This document shows positions 52,107-59,955 of a stretch of 64,000 bases of DNA, one piece after another. Positions within the stretch are counted from its first letter, which is position 1. Each line of letters starts with the position of its first letter. The notes below the pieces were generated by a model that saw only the letters and a list, made by a program, of their open reading frames with translations, was not told where the DNA came from and searched no databases. The position numbers and the translations under genes are program-made. Source of the stretch: Ignavibacteriales bacterium (GTDB lineage: Bacteria; Bacteroidota; Ignavibacteria; UBA10030); NCBI GenBank assembly GCA_026390575.1, contig JAPLFR010000007.1, forward strand, positions 124,001 through 188,000, in the 5' to 3' direction.

Positions 52107-52209
52107 TCCCGATGAATGATATTCATCGGGACATCTCCCCTTTTAAAGGGGAGAAAATTTCCCCTCCTTAACAAGGAGGGGTGTCCCGCTACCGTTTTAC
52201 GGTGGCGGG
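52107..52209. repeat. Four-palindrome intergenic block
   Basis: Four adjacent palindromes: TCCCGATGAAT-GAT-ATTCATCGGGA, CTCCCCTTTTAAAGGGGAG, CCCCTCCTTAACAAGGAGGGG (in parts) and CCCGCTACCGTTTTACGGTGGCGGG (in parts). Blocks with 'CTCCCC...GGGGAG ... CCTTGTTAAGG' are seen between genes in several FCB genomes. No gene lies between 51947 and 52253; the rest of that spacer shows nothing else. Confidence 0.7.
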
Positions 52210-52253
52210 TCGAATATTTTCTATTTTCTTTGCTAAGTAGTTACTTTTATTCT

Positions 52254-52454
52254 TTACTTTACCACCGGTCCCCGCAGAATTCTCGCAGGCAGCATAATCA
52301 ACGCAGAGAGAAAAGCAAAAAGTCCATTCATTGTTAGGCCAATGATGCGGAACGGAAGCGTCAGAATCCAAACGATTGGATATAACACGAGCGCCAGCAG
52401 CGCCAACGGCCAGCATAAAAAAAGAAGAATGATCCATAGAATAAAGGTGAACAT
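52254..52454 (-). CDS. Small membrane protein (66 aa)
   Basis: A 66-residue protein with a strong CGGAGG site seven bases before the ATG and two or three hydrophobic helices (FTFILWIILLFLCWPLALL, ALVLYPIVWILTLPF, NGLFAFLSALIMLPARIL). Similar short membrane proteins occur as hypotheticals in Bacteroidota. Function unknown. Confidence 0.65.
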   Translation of the reverse strand: MFTFILWIILLFLCWPLALLALVLYPIVWILTLPFRIIGLTMNGLFAFLSALIMLPARILRGPVVK

Positions 52455-52662
52455 ATGCAACCTCCGTTTGATATTCTTTCATACTCTACGGCAAACATGC
52501 CAATCTTGTTACAGACGATGAACCGGCTTTGGCCCATGTACCATATACCCCTTCTCTTTTTCATTCGCTCTTTCTGCATGTAATAAATTTCCGTTTTTCA
52601 TTCCAAACAATTCAGTATTATTCAATGAGAATAAATATTGTATATTTATCAGCAGGTTACGT

Positions 52663-53121
52663 ATGGCACGAGTCAAGCTTCAACTCCCAGCGAATTTTCA
52701 TTTCAAGACTGAAATTCCTATCCGCATCAGCGACATAAACTACGGCGGACACCTCGGCAACGATGCTGTGCTTTCCATTGTTCACGAAGCGCGCATCCAA
52801 TTTCTTAAGAATCTCGGTTATTCAGAATTCGATATCGAAGGAACAGGAATTATGATGACGGACGCGATCATCGTCTATGCTTCAGAAGGATTTTACGGAG
52901 ATGTGTTGATGGTAGAAGTTGGAACGACAGATTTCCAATCAACGCATTGCGATGTTGTTTTCCGCCTGACCAATATGGCAACACATAAAGAAGTCGCTCG
53001 TGGAAAGACCGGCATTGCATTCTTCAACAAGCTGACACGGAAGATTTCTGCTGTGCCGGATACCTTCCGTAGGAAGTGCGAAACCGCAGACGTTGTATCT
53101 TCTAACCATATTTCCACCTAA
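52663..53121 (+). CDS. Acyl-CoA thioesterase, 4HBT hotdog family
   Basis: A 152-residue hotdog-fold thioesterase. The entry motif IRISDINYGGHLGNDAVLSIVHEARIQFL (in parts, residues 21-48) has the D-x-N-x-x-G-H-x-x-N arrangement of the FcbC/YbgC-type active site. It hydrolyses acyl-CoA or acyl-ACP esters; chain length is unknown. It precedes parA by about 80 bases but is probably a separate unit. Confidence 0.88.
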   Translation: MARVKLQLPANFHFKTEIPIRISDINYGGHLGNDAVLSIVHEARIQFLKNLGYSEFDIEGTGIMMTDAIIVYASEGFYGDVLMVEVGTTDFQSTHCDVVFRLTNMATHKEVARGKTGIAFFNKLTRKISAVPDTFRRKCETADVVSSNHIST

Positions 53122-53201
53122 GAGAGTGGTTTGCTTGGACAGGCAAAAAACACTATATTTTTTGCAATCAACCATTCACCATAAAAGACAGCTGAGCCAA
53201 C

Positions 53202-54011
53202 GTGGCAAAAATAATTGTCGTAGCTAATCAAAAAGGAGGCGTTGGTAAAACAACGACCGCTATTAATTTGGCAGCATCATTAGCTGCTGCAGAGAAGCGA
53301 GTTCTGTTGGTTGATAATGATCCTCAGGCAAACGCCACAAGCGGTGTCGGCTCAGCCGGCATCGATGGAAAAACAATTTATGAAGTGCTTGTGGGAGAAT
53401 TAGACGCTGCGTCAGCAATTCAACCGACGCAAATGCCTTACTTATCTGTTCTTCCATCGCATATCAATCTCGTCGGTGCTGAAATTGAAATGGTAGAGAT
53501 GCAAAATCGAGAACGCCTGCTCACGAATGCACTTTTACCGGTTCGCGAACGCTTCGACTTTATCGTTGTAGATTGTCCGCCTTCACTTGGCTTATTGACT
53601 CTCAATGCATTGACGGCAGCAGATTCTGTTCTCATTCCCGTTCAATGCGAATATTTTGCACTCGAAGGACTCGGTCAGCTTTTCAACACCATCAACATGG
53701 TCAAAAAGACGCTGAATCCCAATCTTGACATTGAAGGTGTATTGCTGACTATGTTCGATTCGCGCCTACGGCTCTCCAACCAAATTGTTGAAGAAGTGAA
53801 ACGTTACTTCGGCGATAAAGTTTTCGGCACGATTGTTTCACGCAATATCCGATTAAGCGAAGCGCCAAGTTTCGGCAAACCGATTATTCTTTATGATGCA
53901 ATCTGTATTGGCACACGGAATTACATGGAACTGGCAAAAGAAGTATTAAAGAACAATAAGTTCTTCGCCATTGAACCTCTGTACCATGAAAAGACTTTCA
54001 TCGGACCATAA
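53202..54011 (+). CDS. parA: ParA/Soj chromosome-partitioning ATPase
   Basis: A 269-residue ParA ATPase that moves or positions the chromosome origin with ParB. The deviant Walker [15 protein letters not shown] is at residues 11-24, the second motif is [12 protein letters not shown] (38-49) and Walker B is VVDCPP (about 122). The start is GTG. It is followed after four bases by parB, the usual chromosomal arrangement, so the replication origin may be near. I did not see a convincing parS site in the window. Confidence 0.96.
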   Translation: MAKIIVVANQKGGVGKTTTAINLAASLAAAEKRVLLVDNDPQANATSGVGSAGIDGKTIYEVLVGELDAASAIQPTQMPYLSVLPSHINLVGAEIEMVEMQNRERLLTNALLPVRERFDFIVVDCPPSLGLLTLNALTAADSVLIPVQCEYFALEGLGQLFNTINMVKKTLNPNLDIEGVLLTMFDSRLRLSNQIVEEVKRYFGDKVFGTIVSRNIRLSEAPSFGKPIILYDAICIGTRNYMELAKEVLKNNKFFAIEPLYHEKTFIGP

Positions 54012-54015
54012 GCTT

Positions 54016-54924
54016 ATGAGTGATCAGAAAAAATCAGTTCTCGGACGCGGACTCAATGCACTCATTCCGAAGAATCCTCGGATGGAAGTGAATGTGCGAG
54101 ACGGTTCTGTAGGACGCGACACAGGCGAGATAGGAATTATTGCCAGTATCGATATCGCAAAGATTCAGCCGAATCCATTCCAGCCGCGTACGGATTTCGA
54201 TCAAGAATCGCTTTCAGAACTTACACGATCGATACAAGAAAAAGGCGTCATTCAGCCGATTACCGTGCGGCGGGTCGATGCGGGGTATCAAATTGTTTCC
54301 GGCGAAAGGCGTCTCCGCGCAACTCAAGCGGCACGTCTGCGGCAAATTCCCGCATACATCATTGCCGTCGAAACTGACGAAGAGATGCTGGAACTTGCGC
54401 TCATCGAAAACATTCAGCGCGAATATCTGAATTCGATGGAAATTGCTAATGCGTACCAGCGCCTCATGGATGAATGCCATATGTCGCAAGATGACATTGC
54501 GAAACGTGTCGGCAAAGACCGAAGCACCGTTACGAATTTCATACGCCTGTTGAAACTGCCGGTGAAAATACAGGATGGATTACGCAAAGATAAAATTTCT
54601 ATGGGACATGCGCGCGCACTCATCGCGCTTCCGAATGAACGAATACAACTGCGGCTTTACGAAAAAATCGTCGATGGCGGATTATCCGTGCGAAAAGTCG
54701 AAGATATCGTCCGCGCCGCTCAACAACCTAAGAAAAAGTCGGGGCCGCACAAAGAAGGCAGCAGCGCATCGGCAAGCATTCAAAATCTGGAAGAACGGTT
54801 GCGTCAGGCGCTTGGTACAAAAGTCAAAGTAAAAACCAAAGGATCGGGACGCGGCGAGATTATAGTGGAATATTATTCACTCGATGATTTTGACCGGTTG
54901 ATGGATTTATTCACTGGAAAGTAA
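54016..54924 (+). CDS. parB: ParB/Spo0J partition protein
   Basis: A 302-residue ParB. The N terminus KSVLGRGLNALIP contains the conserved ParA-stimulating peptide. The CTPase/N-terminal domain has PNPFQPR (52-58) and GERRLRA (96-102). The helix-turn-helix (SQDDIAKRVGKDRSTVTNFIRLL, in two parts) is about 150-175, and a C-terminal dimerisation domain begins at about 250 after a charged linker. It binds parS and slides as a CTP clamp. Confidence 0.96.
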   Translation: MSDQKKSVLGRGLNALIPKNPRMEVNVRDGSVGRDTGEIGIIASIDIAKIQPNPFQPRTDFDQESLSELTRSIQEKGVIQPITVRRVDAGYQIVSGERRLRATQAARLRQIPAYIIAVETDEEMLELALIENIQREYLNSMEIANAYQRLMDECHMSQDDIAKRVGKDRSTVTNFIRLLKLPVKIQDGLRKDKISMGHARALIALPNERIQLRLYEKIVDGGLSVRKVEDIVRAAQQPKKKSGPHKEGSSASASIQNLEERLRQALGTKVKVKTKGSGRGEIIVEYYSLDDFDRLMDLFTGK

Positions 54925-55009
54925 GAATGAGGAATTGGGCAAATAGATCAATAATTTTATTATAAACTTTTTTTTTTTTTCTTCACACAAAAATAATACA
55001 GGATTAATC

Positions 55010-55399
55010 ATGTCTATCAAAAAAATTCTAACCAAAAAAGCTCCACTACCAATTGGCCCTTACAGTCAAGCAATTCTCGTGGATGAAAAAACTCTTTATA
55101 TTGCCGGTCAAGGACCAATGGATTCTATAACAGGCAGGATCGTGGAAGGCGGTATCAAGGAGCAAACTCGGCAGGTCATGAAGAACATCGAAGCTATTCT
55201 TATTGCCAGCGGTGCTTCTCTCGCTTCAGTAGTTAAAACTACGGTTTTCCTAAAAGATATGAACGAGTTTACCACAATGAATGGAGTGTATGCCGAATTT
55301 CTTGGCGCCGCAGCTCCGGCACGCAGTACAATAGAAGCGGCACGGCTTCCTCGCGATATTCTTGTCGAAATTGAAGCTATCGCCGTTATTGAAAAATGA
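55010..55399 (+). CDS. ridA: RidA family enamine/imine deaminase
   Basis: A 129-residue RidA (YjgF/YER057c/UK114) protein. PIGPYSQAI at 16-24, NIEAIL, and the C-terminal [13 protein letters not shown] with the key arginine (about Arg105) mark the family. RidA hydrolyses reactive 2-aminoacrylate made by PLP enzymes. AGGAT precedes the ATG. The last bases overlap the next gene's start (ATGA). Confidence 0.95.
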   Translation: MSIKKILTKKAPLPIGPYSQAILVDEKTLYIAGQGPMDSITGRIVEGGIKEQTRQVMKNIEAILIASGASLASVVKTTVFLKDMNEFTTMNGVYAEFLGAAAPARSTIEAARLPRDILVEIEAIAVIEK

Positions 55400-56022
55400 C
55401 CGCTGGCTTGAATAATTTCTCAATGAAAAATCCATGTGTAATACCGCTGATCGCAGCAATATTCTTTTTGTTTGTTTCACACATTAATGTCGACGCACAA
55501 ATCAAAGTCACTTCGGCTTTGATCAAACCGGATACAACAGAAGCACAATATTCTCCAAACGACTCACTCCGTATTCAAGGCGGTAAAATAAAACTCATCT
55601 CTGACGTAAACGCCAAATCAGGGTCATTAGCGATGCTCTTCTCCGCCTTGCTGCCAGGAGCCGGACAAGTATATGCTCATCGGTACTACACAATTCCAAT
55701 CATTTGGGGCTTTGGAGCCTACTTCACTTCTATTGCAATTAATGCGAATAAGCAATATGAAGATTATCGTGGAAAATTTTCGGAGTCGATCAGGTTGGAT
55801 ACTGCAATAGCTCGGACTGGAAAACTGAACCAGAATGAGACGATCCTAAAAGATGCACGCGACTTCTATCGCGATCAACGGGACGAATTTATTCTTTACC
55901 TTGGTTTAACCTATTTCCTCAATATCATTGACGCGTACGTCGGCGCTACGTTATACGATTTTGATGTTTCAGATGAACTGGGCAGCGGCGCGAAAATTCA
56001 ATTTCGTATACCTCTTCGCTAA
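55396..56022 (+). CDS. DUF5683 membrane or exported protein
   Basis: A 208-residue protein. An N-terminal hydrophobic segment ends near VDAQ and reads as a signal peptide if translation begins at ATG 55423; ATG 55396, which overlaps ridA as ATGA, is the alternative used here. The DUF5683 core [24 protein letters not shown] (in two parts, about 82-108) contains two membrane helices, and another helix is at about 175. In FCB genomes this family commonly sits next to parAB, as here. Function unknown. It overlaps the convergent epimerase gene by four bases. Confidence 0.82.
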   Translation: MTAGLNNFSMKNPCVIPLIAAIFFLFVSHINVDAQIKVTSALIKPDTTEAQYSPNDSLRIQGGKIKLISDVNAKSGSLAMLFSALLPGAGQVYAHRYYTIPIIWGFGAYFTSIAINANKQYEDYRGKFSESIRLDTAIARTGKLNQNETILKDARDFYRDQRDEFILYLGLTYFLNIIDAYVGATLYDFDVSDELGSGAKIQFRIPLR

Positions 56023-56930
56023 GCAAGCAGGTCTTTTAAAGCATCTTCAAGTTTTGGAAATTGGAATTTGAATCCGGTATCAATCAATTTTTTAGGTATC
56101 ACCTGCTGACCGTGAAGCAATAACGGTTCAGCCATCTCGCCTAGAGCAAGTTTTAACGTATATGCAGGTATAGGCATCCACGATGGTCTGTGAAGAATAT
56201 TCCCAAGCACTTTGCAAAATTCCAACATTCGTACAGACTCTGGCGCAGAAAGATTCAATGGACCGGTAAGATGTTCATTCTCCATCGCAAAGAGAATTGC
56301 GTTAACTTCATCCCGCAGATGAATCCACGGAAACCATTGCCTACCGGATCCAAGCGGCCCGCCAATAAACAATCGAAACGGTAAAAGGAGTTTTTGCAGT
56401 GCACCGGCATTTTTGTCTAACACGATTCCCGTACGCAGTAAAACAACACGCACTCCAAACTCTTCTGCCTTCAGAGCTTCCACCTCCCACTGATCGCATA
56501 CATCAGCAAGAAATCCTGCGCCTCTTGCACTGTCTTCCGTCACTTCGCCTTCAGGCACATTGCCGTAGTAACCGACTGCGGATGCATTCAGCAATACCAT
56601 GGGTTTGCGTTTAGTCTTTCTGATTGCATCGATAATAGCGCGTGTTGATTCAATGCGGCTGGAAAGGATTCGCCCCTTTTGAAGTTGTGTCCATCGTTTT
56701 GCAGCAATCGATTCTCCGGTAAGATTAATAACTGCATCGGCTCCTTCAAGAACACTTGTTAATCCAACGCTTGTTTTCGCATCCCAGAATTCTATGCGCA
56801 TAGCAGGAGAATTTATTTTGGCACTTTCCGGCCTCCTCGAGAGCAATGTTACTTCATAGTGCATCTGAAGAAGTCTGTCAATCAATTTTCTTCCTATGAA
56901 ACCGCTTCCACCTGCTATGACGACTCGCAT
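56019..56930 (-). CDS. TIGR01777-family NAD(P)-binding epimerase-like protein
   Basis: A 303-residue extended short-chain dehydrogenase/reductase of the YfcH/TIGR01777 group. The nucleotide-binding loop GGSGFIGRKL is at 7-16, NLTGESIAAKRW (about 78) and SASAVGYYG-like NASAVGYYG (about 115) follow, and the C-terminal DUF1731 region ends the chain. AAAGGAAAAATCA precedes the chosen ATG; the frame stays open for another 58 codons, but that stretch is the menA remnant read in the wrong frame. The substrate is unknown. Confidence 0.9.
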   Translation of the reverse strand: MRVVIAGGSGFIGRKLIDRLLQMHYEVTLLSRRPESAKINSPAMRIEFWDAKTSVGLTSVLEGADAVINLTGESIAAKRWTQLQKGRILSSRIESTRAIIDAIRKTKRKPMVLLNASAVGYYGNVPEGEVTEDSARGAGFLADVCDQWEVEALKAEEFGVRVVLLRTGIVLDKNAGALQKLLLPFRLFIGGPLGSGRQWFPWIHLRDEVNAILFAMENEHLTGPLNLSAPESVRMLEFCKVLGNILHRPSWMPIPAYTLKLALGEMAEPLLLHGQQVIPKKLIDTGFKFQFPKLEDALKDLLA

Positions 56931-56965
56931 TGATTTTTCCTTTGAAGATCGTATTATGGATTTGT

Positions 56966-57108
56966 TTATCGGAATATCAGTCCAAGTCCGAATATAATTG
57001 AAACCGGTGCTGTGCTGCAGCAAGAAAACTTCCGAGCAGCGTGCTTGCAAGAGCCAGCGGTAATGTTTTTGGCCGTGCAGTTTCAATCCATGGTTATAAA
57101 ACATTCAT
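56966..57108 (-). pseudogene. menA: Decayed menA 5' fragment
   Basis: On the minus strand ATG AAT GTT TTA is followed by a stop (TAA, 57094-57096) and then, in the same frame, PWIETARPKTLPLALASTLL and GSFLAAAQHRF. This is the characteristic N terminus of 1,4-dihydroxy-2-naphthoate polyprenyltransferase (MenA). After that the reading must shift by one base to continue as SIIFGLGLIF, ending at TAA (56966-56968). The rest of the roughly 300-codon gene is absent, and the epimerase gene starts 36 bases further on. The first stop could come from a single AAA-to-TAA change. Confidence 0.72.
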
Positions 57109-57475
57109 CGTGCATAATGTATAAATTTCCAAACAGAGAAACCATTTTTCACAACGGCAGCGATGTATGTGCAGCAAATTACTTCATATGAAATGAGAGC
57201 GGGACAAATAAAAGGAAATGAGAAGTTTCATATCACATTGGTATCAATGAGTTCCACAAAATAGAGTTACTCAGCCATAGGAGATCGCGCTTCCGAGTCA
57301 CGTGCCGAGTGTCCGCCAGATCGAGTAAGGTCGTCTTTTCCTTCTAGAACTATCCTATCCTGATTTTATATTCTTTTCTTGAAACTTCAAATGGTTTTCA
57401 GGTGTTGAAGTATTTGATACATTTCCTATAGGGGTTTAACGAATATTAAATAGACGCAATGAAAGGAAAAAACAA
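57109..57475. other. Spacer, no gene seen
   Basis: About 370 bases between the menA remnant and the AHSA1-DoxX gene. A weak promoter-like pair (TTGAAG ... TATAGG, about 57404-57431, plus strand) lies upstream of the next gene. Nothing else is recognised. Confidence 0.4.
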
Positions 57476-58357
57476 ATGACAGCAACAGAGAATGAACTTA
57501 CCCTCACACGAACAATCAATGCACCGCGGGCACTCGTATGGAAAGTATGGACTGATCCCAATTACCTGTCACAATGGTGGGGACCAAAAGGATTTTCTAA
57601 TCCGGTATGCGAGATAGAAGTGCATCCCGGCGGCTCTATTCGTATAGATATGCGCAGTTCCGATGGAACCATATATCCCATGACAGGCAAATATCTCGAG
57701 ATTGTCGAGCCCAAGTTGCTCGTCTTTACAAGTTCTGCATTGGATAAGACCGGTAATCCTCTGTTTGTTGTGTTCAATAGCGTTACATTTGCCAAACAGG
57801 ATGGTAAAACAAAACTTATCATGCATGCAAGCGTCTCCGAAATAACGCCGGAAGCAGCGCCCCATCTTGCAGGGATGGAATCTGGCTGGACTCAAAGTTT
57901 GGTGCGTCTTGAAGAGTTCATTATAAAAGAAGCAAAGAATATTCCGATCGCATCGAATCTTGCATCGCGGTGGGCGGCGTGGCAGCCATGTTTACATAGT
58001 GTACTTCGAATGGTAGCGGCGTTTATGTTCATATTGGCAGGCACGGTGAAGCTCTTCGCCTTCCCTGCCGGAATGCCACCGCATGGTGGCACTGTTCCGC
58101 TCATATCTCAGTTGGGACTGGGAGCGGTCCTCGAAACCTTCGGCGGCACGTTGCTCTTCCTCGGCCTCTTTACACGCCCCGTCGCATTTATTTTAGCAGG
58201 TGAGATGGCTGTTGCATATTTCCAGTTCCACTTCCCAGGCGGCATCTGGCCAATTTTGAACGGAGGCGTTGCGGCGGTGCTTTACTGCTTCATATGGCTC
58301 TATTTCTCAGCCGCTGGTGCAGGACCCTGGAGCTTTGATGCAAAGCTGGGAAAGTGA
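57476..58357 (+). CDS. AHSA1/SRPBCC domain fused to DoxX-like membrane domain
   Basis: A 293-residue two-domain protein. Residues 1-150 are an AHSA1-type SRPBCC domain (TRTINAPRALVWKVWTDP in part, WWGPKGF, GGSIRIDMRSSDG, GMESGWTQSLVRLEEFI), a hydrophobic-ligand pocket fold. Residues 170-290 are a DoxX-like four-helix membrane domain (LRMVAAFMFILAGTVKLFAFP, then GGTLLFLGLFTRPVAF). The two are usually separate genes that sit side by side. AAAGGA precedes the ATG. The frame is open without interruption across the join, so the fusion appears genuine. Function unknown; a redox or small-molecule role is often guessed for DoxX. Confidence 0.85.
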   Translation: MTATENELTLTRTINAPRALVWKVWTDPNYLSQWWGPKGFSNPVCEIEVHPGGSIRIDMRSSDGTIYPMTGKYLEIVEPKLLVFTSSALDKTGNPLFVVFNSVTFAKQDGKTKLIMHASVSEITPEAAPHLAGMESGWTQSLVRLEEFIIKEAKNIPIASNLASRWAAWQPCLHSVLRMVAAFMFILAGTVKLFAFPAGMPPHGGTVPLISQLGLGAVLETFGGTLLFLGLFTRPVAFILAGEMAVAYFQFHFPGGIWPILNGGVAAVLYCFIWLYFSAAGAGPWSFDAKLGK

Positions 58358-58372
58358 TTGCAGGATAATCAA

Positions 58373-58936
58373 ATGAGAAAAGTATTTTTATTCAATATGA
58401 TATCGCTCGACGGCTTCTTTGAAGGGCCCAACCAAGAAATCGATTGGCATAACGTAGATGGAGAATTCAATGCATTCGCCGAGCAGCAATTAAAGGAAGC
58501 GGATATACTACTCTTTGGACGCGTGACATATGAGCTTATGGCAAGTTACTGGCCAACCGAATCCGCGAGAACAAACGATCCGATTATTGCGAATAAAATG
58601 AATGCGATATCCAAAATCGTATTTTCAAAAACACTGGAAACCGTTACATGGAACAATACGAGACTGTTAAAAGAGAATATTACCGAAGAAGTTACGAAAC
58701 TCAAACATCAGCCGGGTAAAGATATAGCAGTATTCGGCAGTTCCAACCTGGCAGTCACTTTTATGCAGCATGGATTCATTGATGAATACCGGATTATGGT
58801 AAATCCTGTTATCTTAGGTAAAGGCAATACATTATTCAACGGGATAAATGATAGATTCAATCTTTCACTTCTAAAGACAAAGACGTTTCGTTCAGGAAAT
58901 GTTTTGCTTTATTATCAACCTGTAAGAAAAGAATAA
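58373..58936 (+). CDS. RibD C-terminal/dihydrofolate reductase-like protein
   Basis: A 187-residue protein of the RibD_C/DHFR-like fold common near AHSA1 and DoxX genes. MISLDGFFEGPNQEIDW opens the fold, LLFGRVTYELMASYWP (about 45-60) and VFGSSNLAVTF (about 119) form the NADP site, and NPVILGKGN follows. The start at ATG 58373 has AGGAT upstream; an upstream TTG at 58358 is less likely. The physiological substrate is not known. It lies 15 bases after the fusion gene and so is co-transcribed. Confidence 0.9.
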   Translation: MRKVFLFNMISLDGFFEGPNQEIDWHNVDGEFNAFAEQQLKEADILLFGRVTYELMASYWPTESARTNDPIIANKMNAISKIVFSKTLETVTWNNTRLLKENITEEVTKLKHQPGKDIAVFGSSNLAVTFMQHGFIDEYRIMVNPVILGKGNTLFNGINDRFNLSLLKTKTFRSGNVLLYYQPVRKE

Positions 58937-59020
58937 CTACAACCAGTACAGGTTTATCAAAATATCCGCTGGCCGGGAGAATAATCTCCCTCCCAGCTTG
59001 TACAAAAGAAATCTTAGTAC

Positions 59021-59617
59021 ATGTCAGACAACATAGAAATTAATACAGAGAGATTAATTTTGCGTTCAATAAGAGTGGATGATGCAGAAACAATATTTAA
59101 GTATCGCTCGGATTCAACTATAAATAAATATCAAGGATGGATTCCAAATACAATCGATGACGTTTATGACTTTATTAAAAACAGAGTTGCACAAAATATA
59201 GATCTTGTTGACACTTGGCATCAATTTGTTATAATCAAAAAAGAAAAGAACGAATTGATTGGAGACATAGGAATTCATTTTCTAGATTCGGACAAGAAAC
59301 AAGTTGAAATAGGCTGCACATTAGACAAGAATCACCAGGGGAAAGGATATGCAACCGAGGCTCTGAAAGAACTGATCAATTACCTTTTCCATGAGTTACA
59401 TAAGCACCGAATCATAACCTCAATCGACCCAAATAATATAAAATCAATAGAGTTGGTTGAGCGATTAGGTTTTAGGAAAGAGGCTCATTTTAAAGAGAGT
59501 ATTCTGATTCGTGGAGAATGGGTTGATGATTTAGTGTATGCAATTCTCAAACATGAGTGGCTGAAAAGAAGAGTCCCTGCCTGCGCAGGCAGGCGATCAC
59601 CAGATCGGACAATATGA
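59021..59617 (+). CDS. GNAT acetyltransferase (RimJ/RimL type) with repeat-derived C terminus
   Basis: A 198-residue GNAT of the RimJ/RimL group. INTERLILRSIRVDDAETIF opens the chain, the acetyl-CoA loop is NHQGKGYATEAL (about residue 105), and NIKSIELVERLGFRKEA is typical. Homologous proteins end about where YAILKHEW occurs. Here the last 13 or so residues (RVPACAGRRSPDRTI) and the stop codon are encoded by an intergenic palindromic repeat that has inserted at the gene's end. Confidence 0.88.
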   Translation: MSDNIEINTERLILRSIRVDDAETIFKYRSDSTINKYQGWIPNTIDDVYDFIKNRVAQNIDLVDTWHQFVIIKKEKNELIGDIGIHFLDSDKKQVEIGCTLDKNHQGKGYATEALKELINYLFHELHKHRIITSIDPNNIKSIELVERLGFRKEAHFKESILIRGEWVDDLVYAILKHEWLKRRVPACAGRRSPDRTI

Positions 59618-59643
59618 AAGTCCAGTCGGTGACTGGACTCTAC
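59571..59643. repeat. Palindromic repeat, inverted copy of the 13416 unit
   Basis: 59573-59612 matches the complement of 13416-13456 with about one base difference, including a GCCTGC palindrome and GATCACCAGATCGGAC. It is followed by GTCCAGTC-GGT-GACTGGAC (59620-59638) and CTCTAC. The same parts make up the 13091-13498 array in the opposite arrangement. It supplies the last codons of the preceding gene. Confidence 0.75.
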
Positions 59644-59955
59644 ACTGGTTTTGCCTACCTCCTGAACTTGCTTTTTCTCATACTCTCTCATCTCAATTTC
59701 TCACCGTCTCAACTATTTTTCCCTTCCTTGCTCTTCTGCGTGTTTTCCGCTATCTTTTTATCAGTCAAAGAAGAAATGAGAAAGAGAAATCTGAAAAACA
59801 ATCGTGAAACGAAAAATGAATGTTTCAAACAATCTAACAGGGTACAAATAGTGAATATCAAGATCGAAGTAACAAAAATGATTTCCCATCCCACTTCTAT
59901 TAATTAACTTGTTTCATGTTCCCTGCGTGCATTTCTAAACTTTAGGAAAGATTAT
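59644..59955. other. Spacer with a dispersed 37-bp repeat
   Basis: No gene is seen. 59721-59757 (CCCTTCCTTGCTCTTCTG ...) recurs at 63142-63178 with three mismatches. Open frames crossing this spacer have compositions unlike protein. Confidence 0.5.

Noticed and set aside
53202-54924. A parS site or replication origin near parAB
   Set aside because: No sequence close to the usual TGTTTCACGTGAAACA palindrome and no DnaA-box cluster could be seen in the window.
56931-57104. N-terminal extension of the epimerase gene
   Set aside because: The extra 58 residues come from the menA remnant read out of frame; the start at 56930 has a strong ribosome site and a normal nucleotide-binding N terminus.
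59557-59907. 116-residue frame after the GNAT gene
   Set aside because: It begins inside the GNAT gene in another frame and runs through repeats with abnormal composition.
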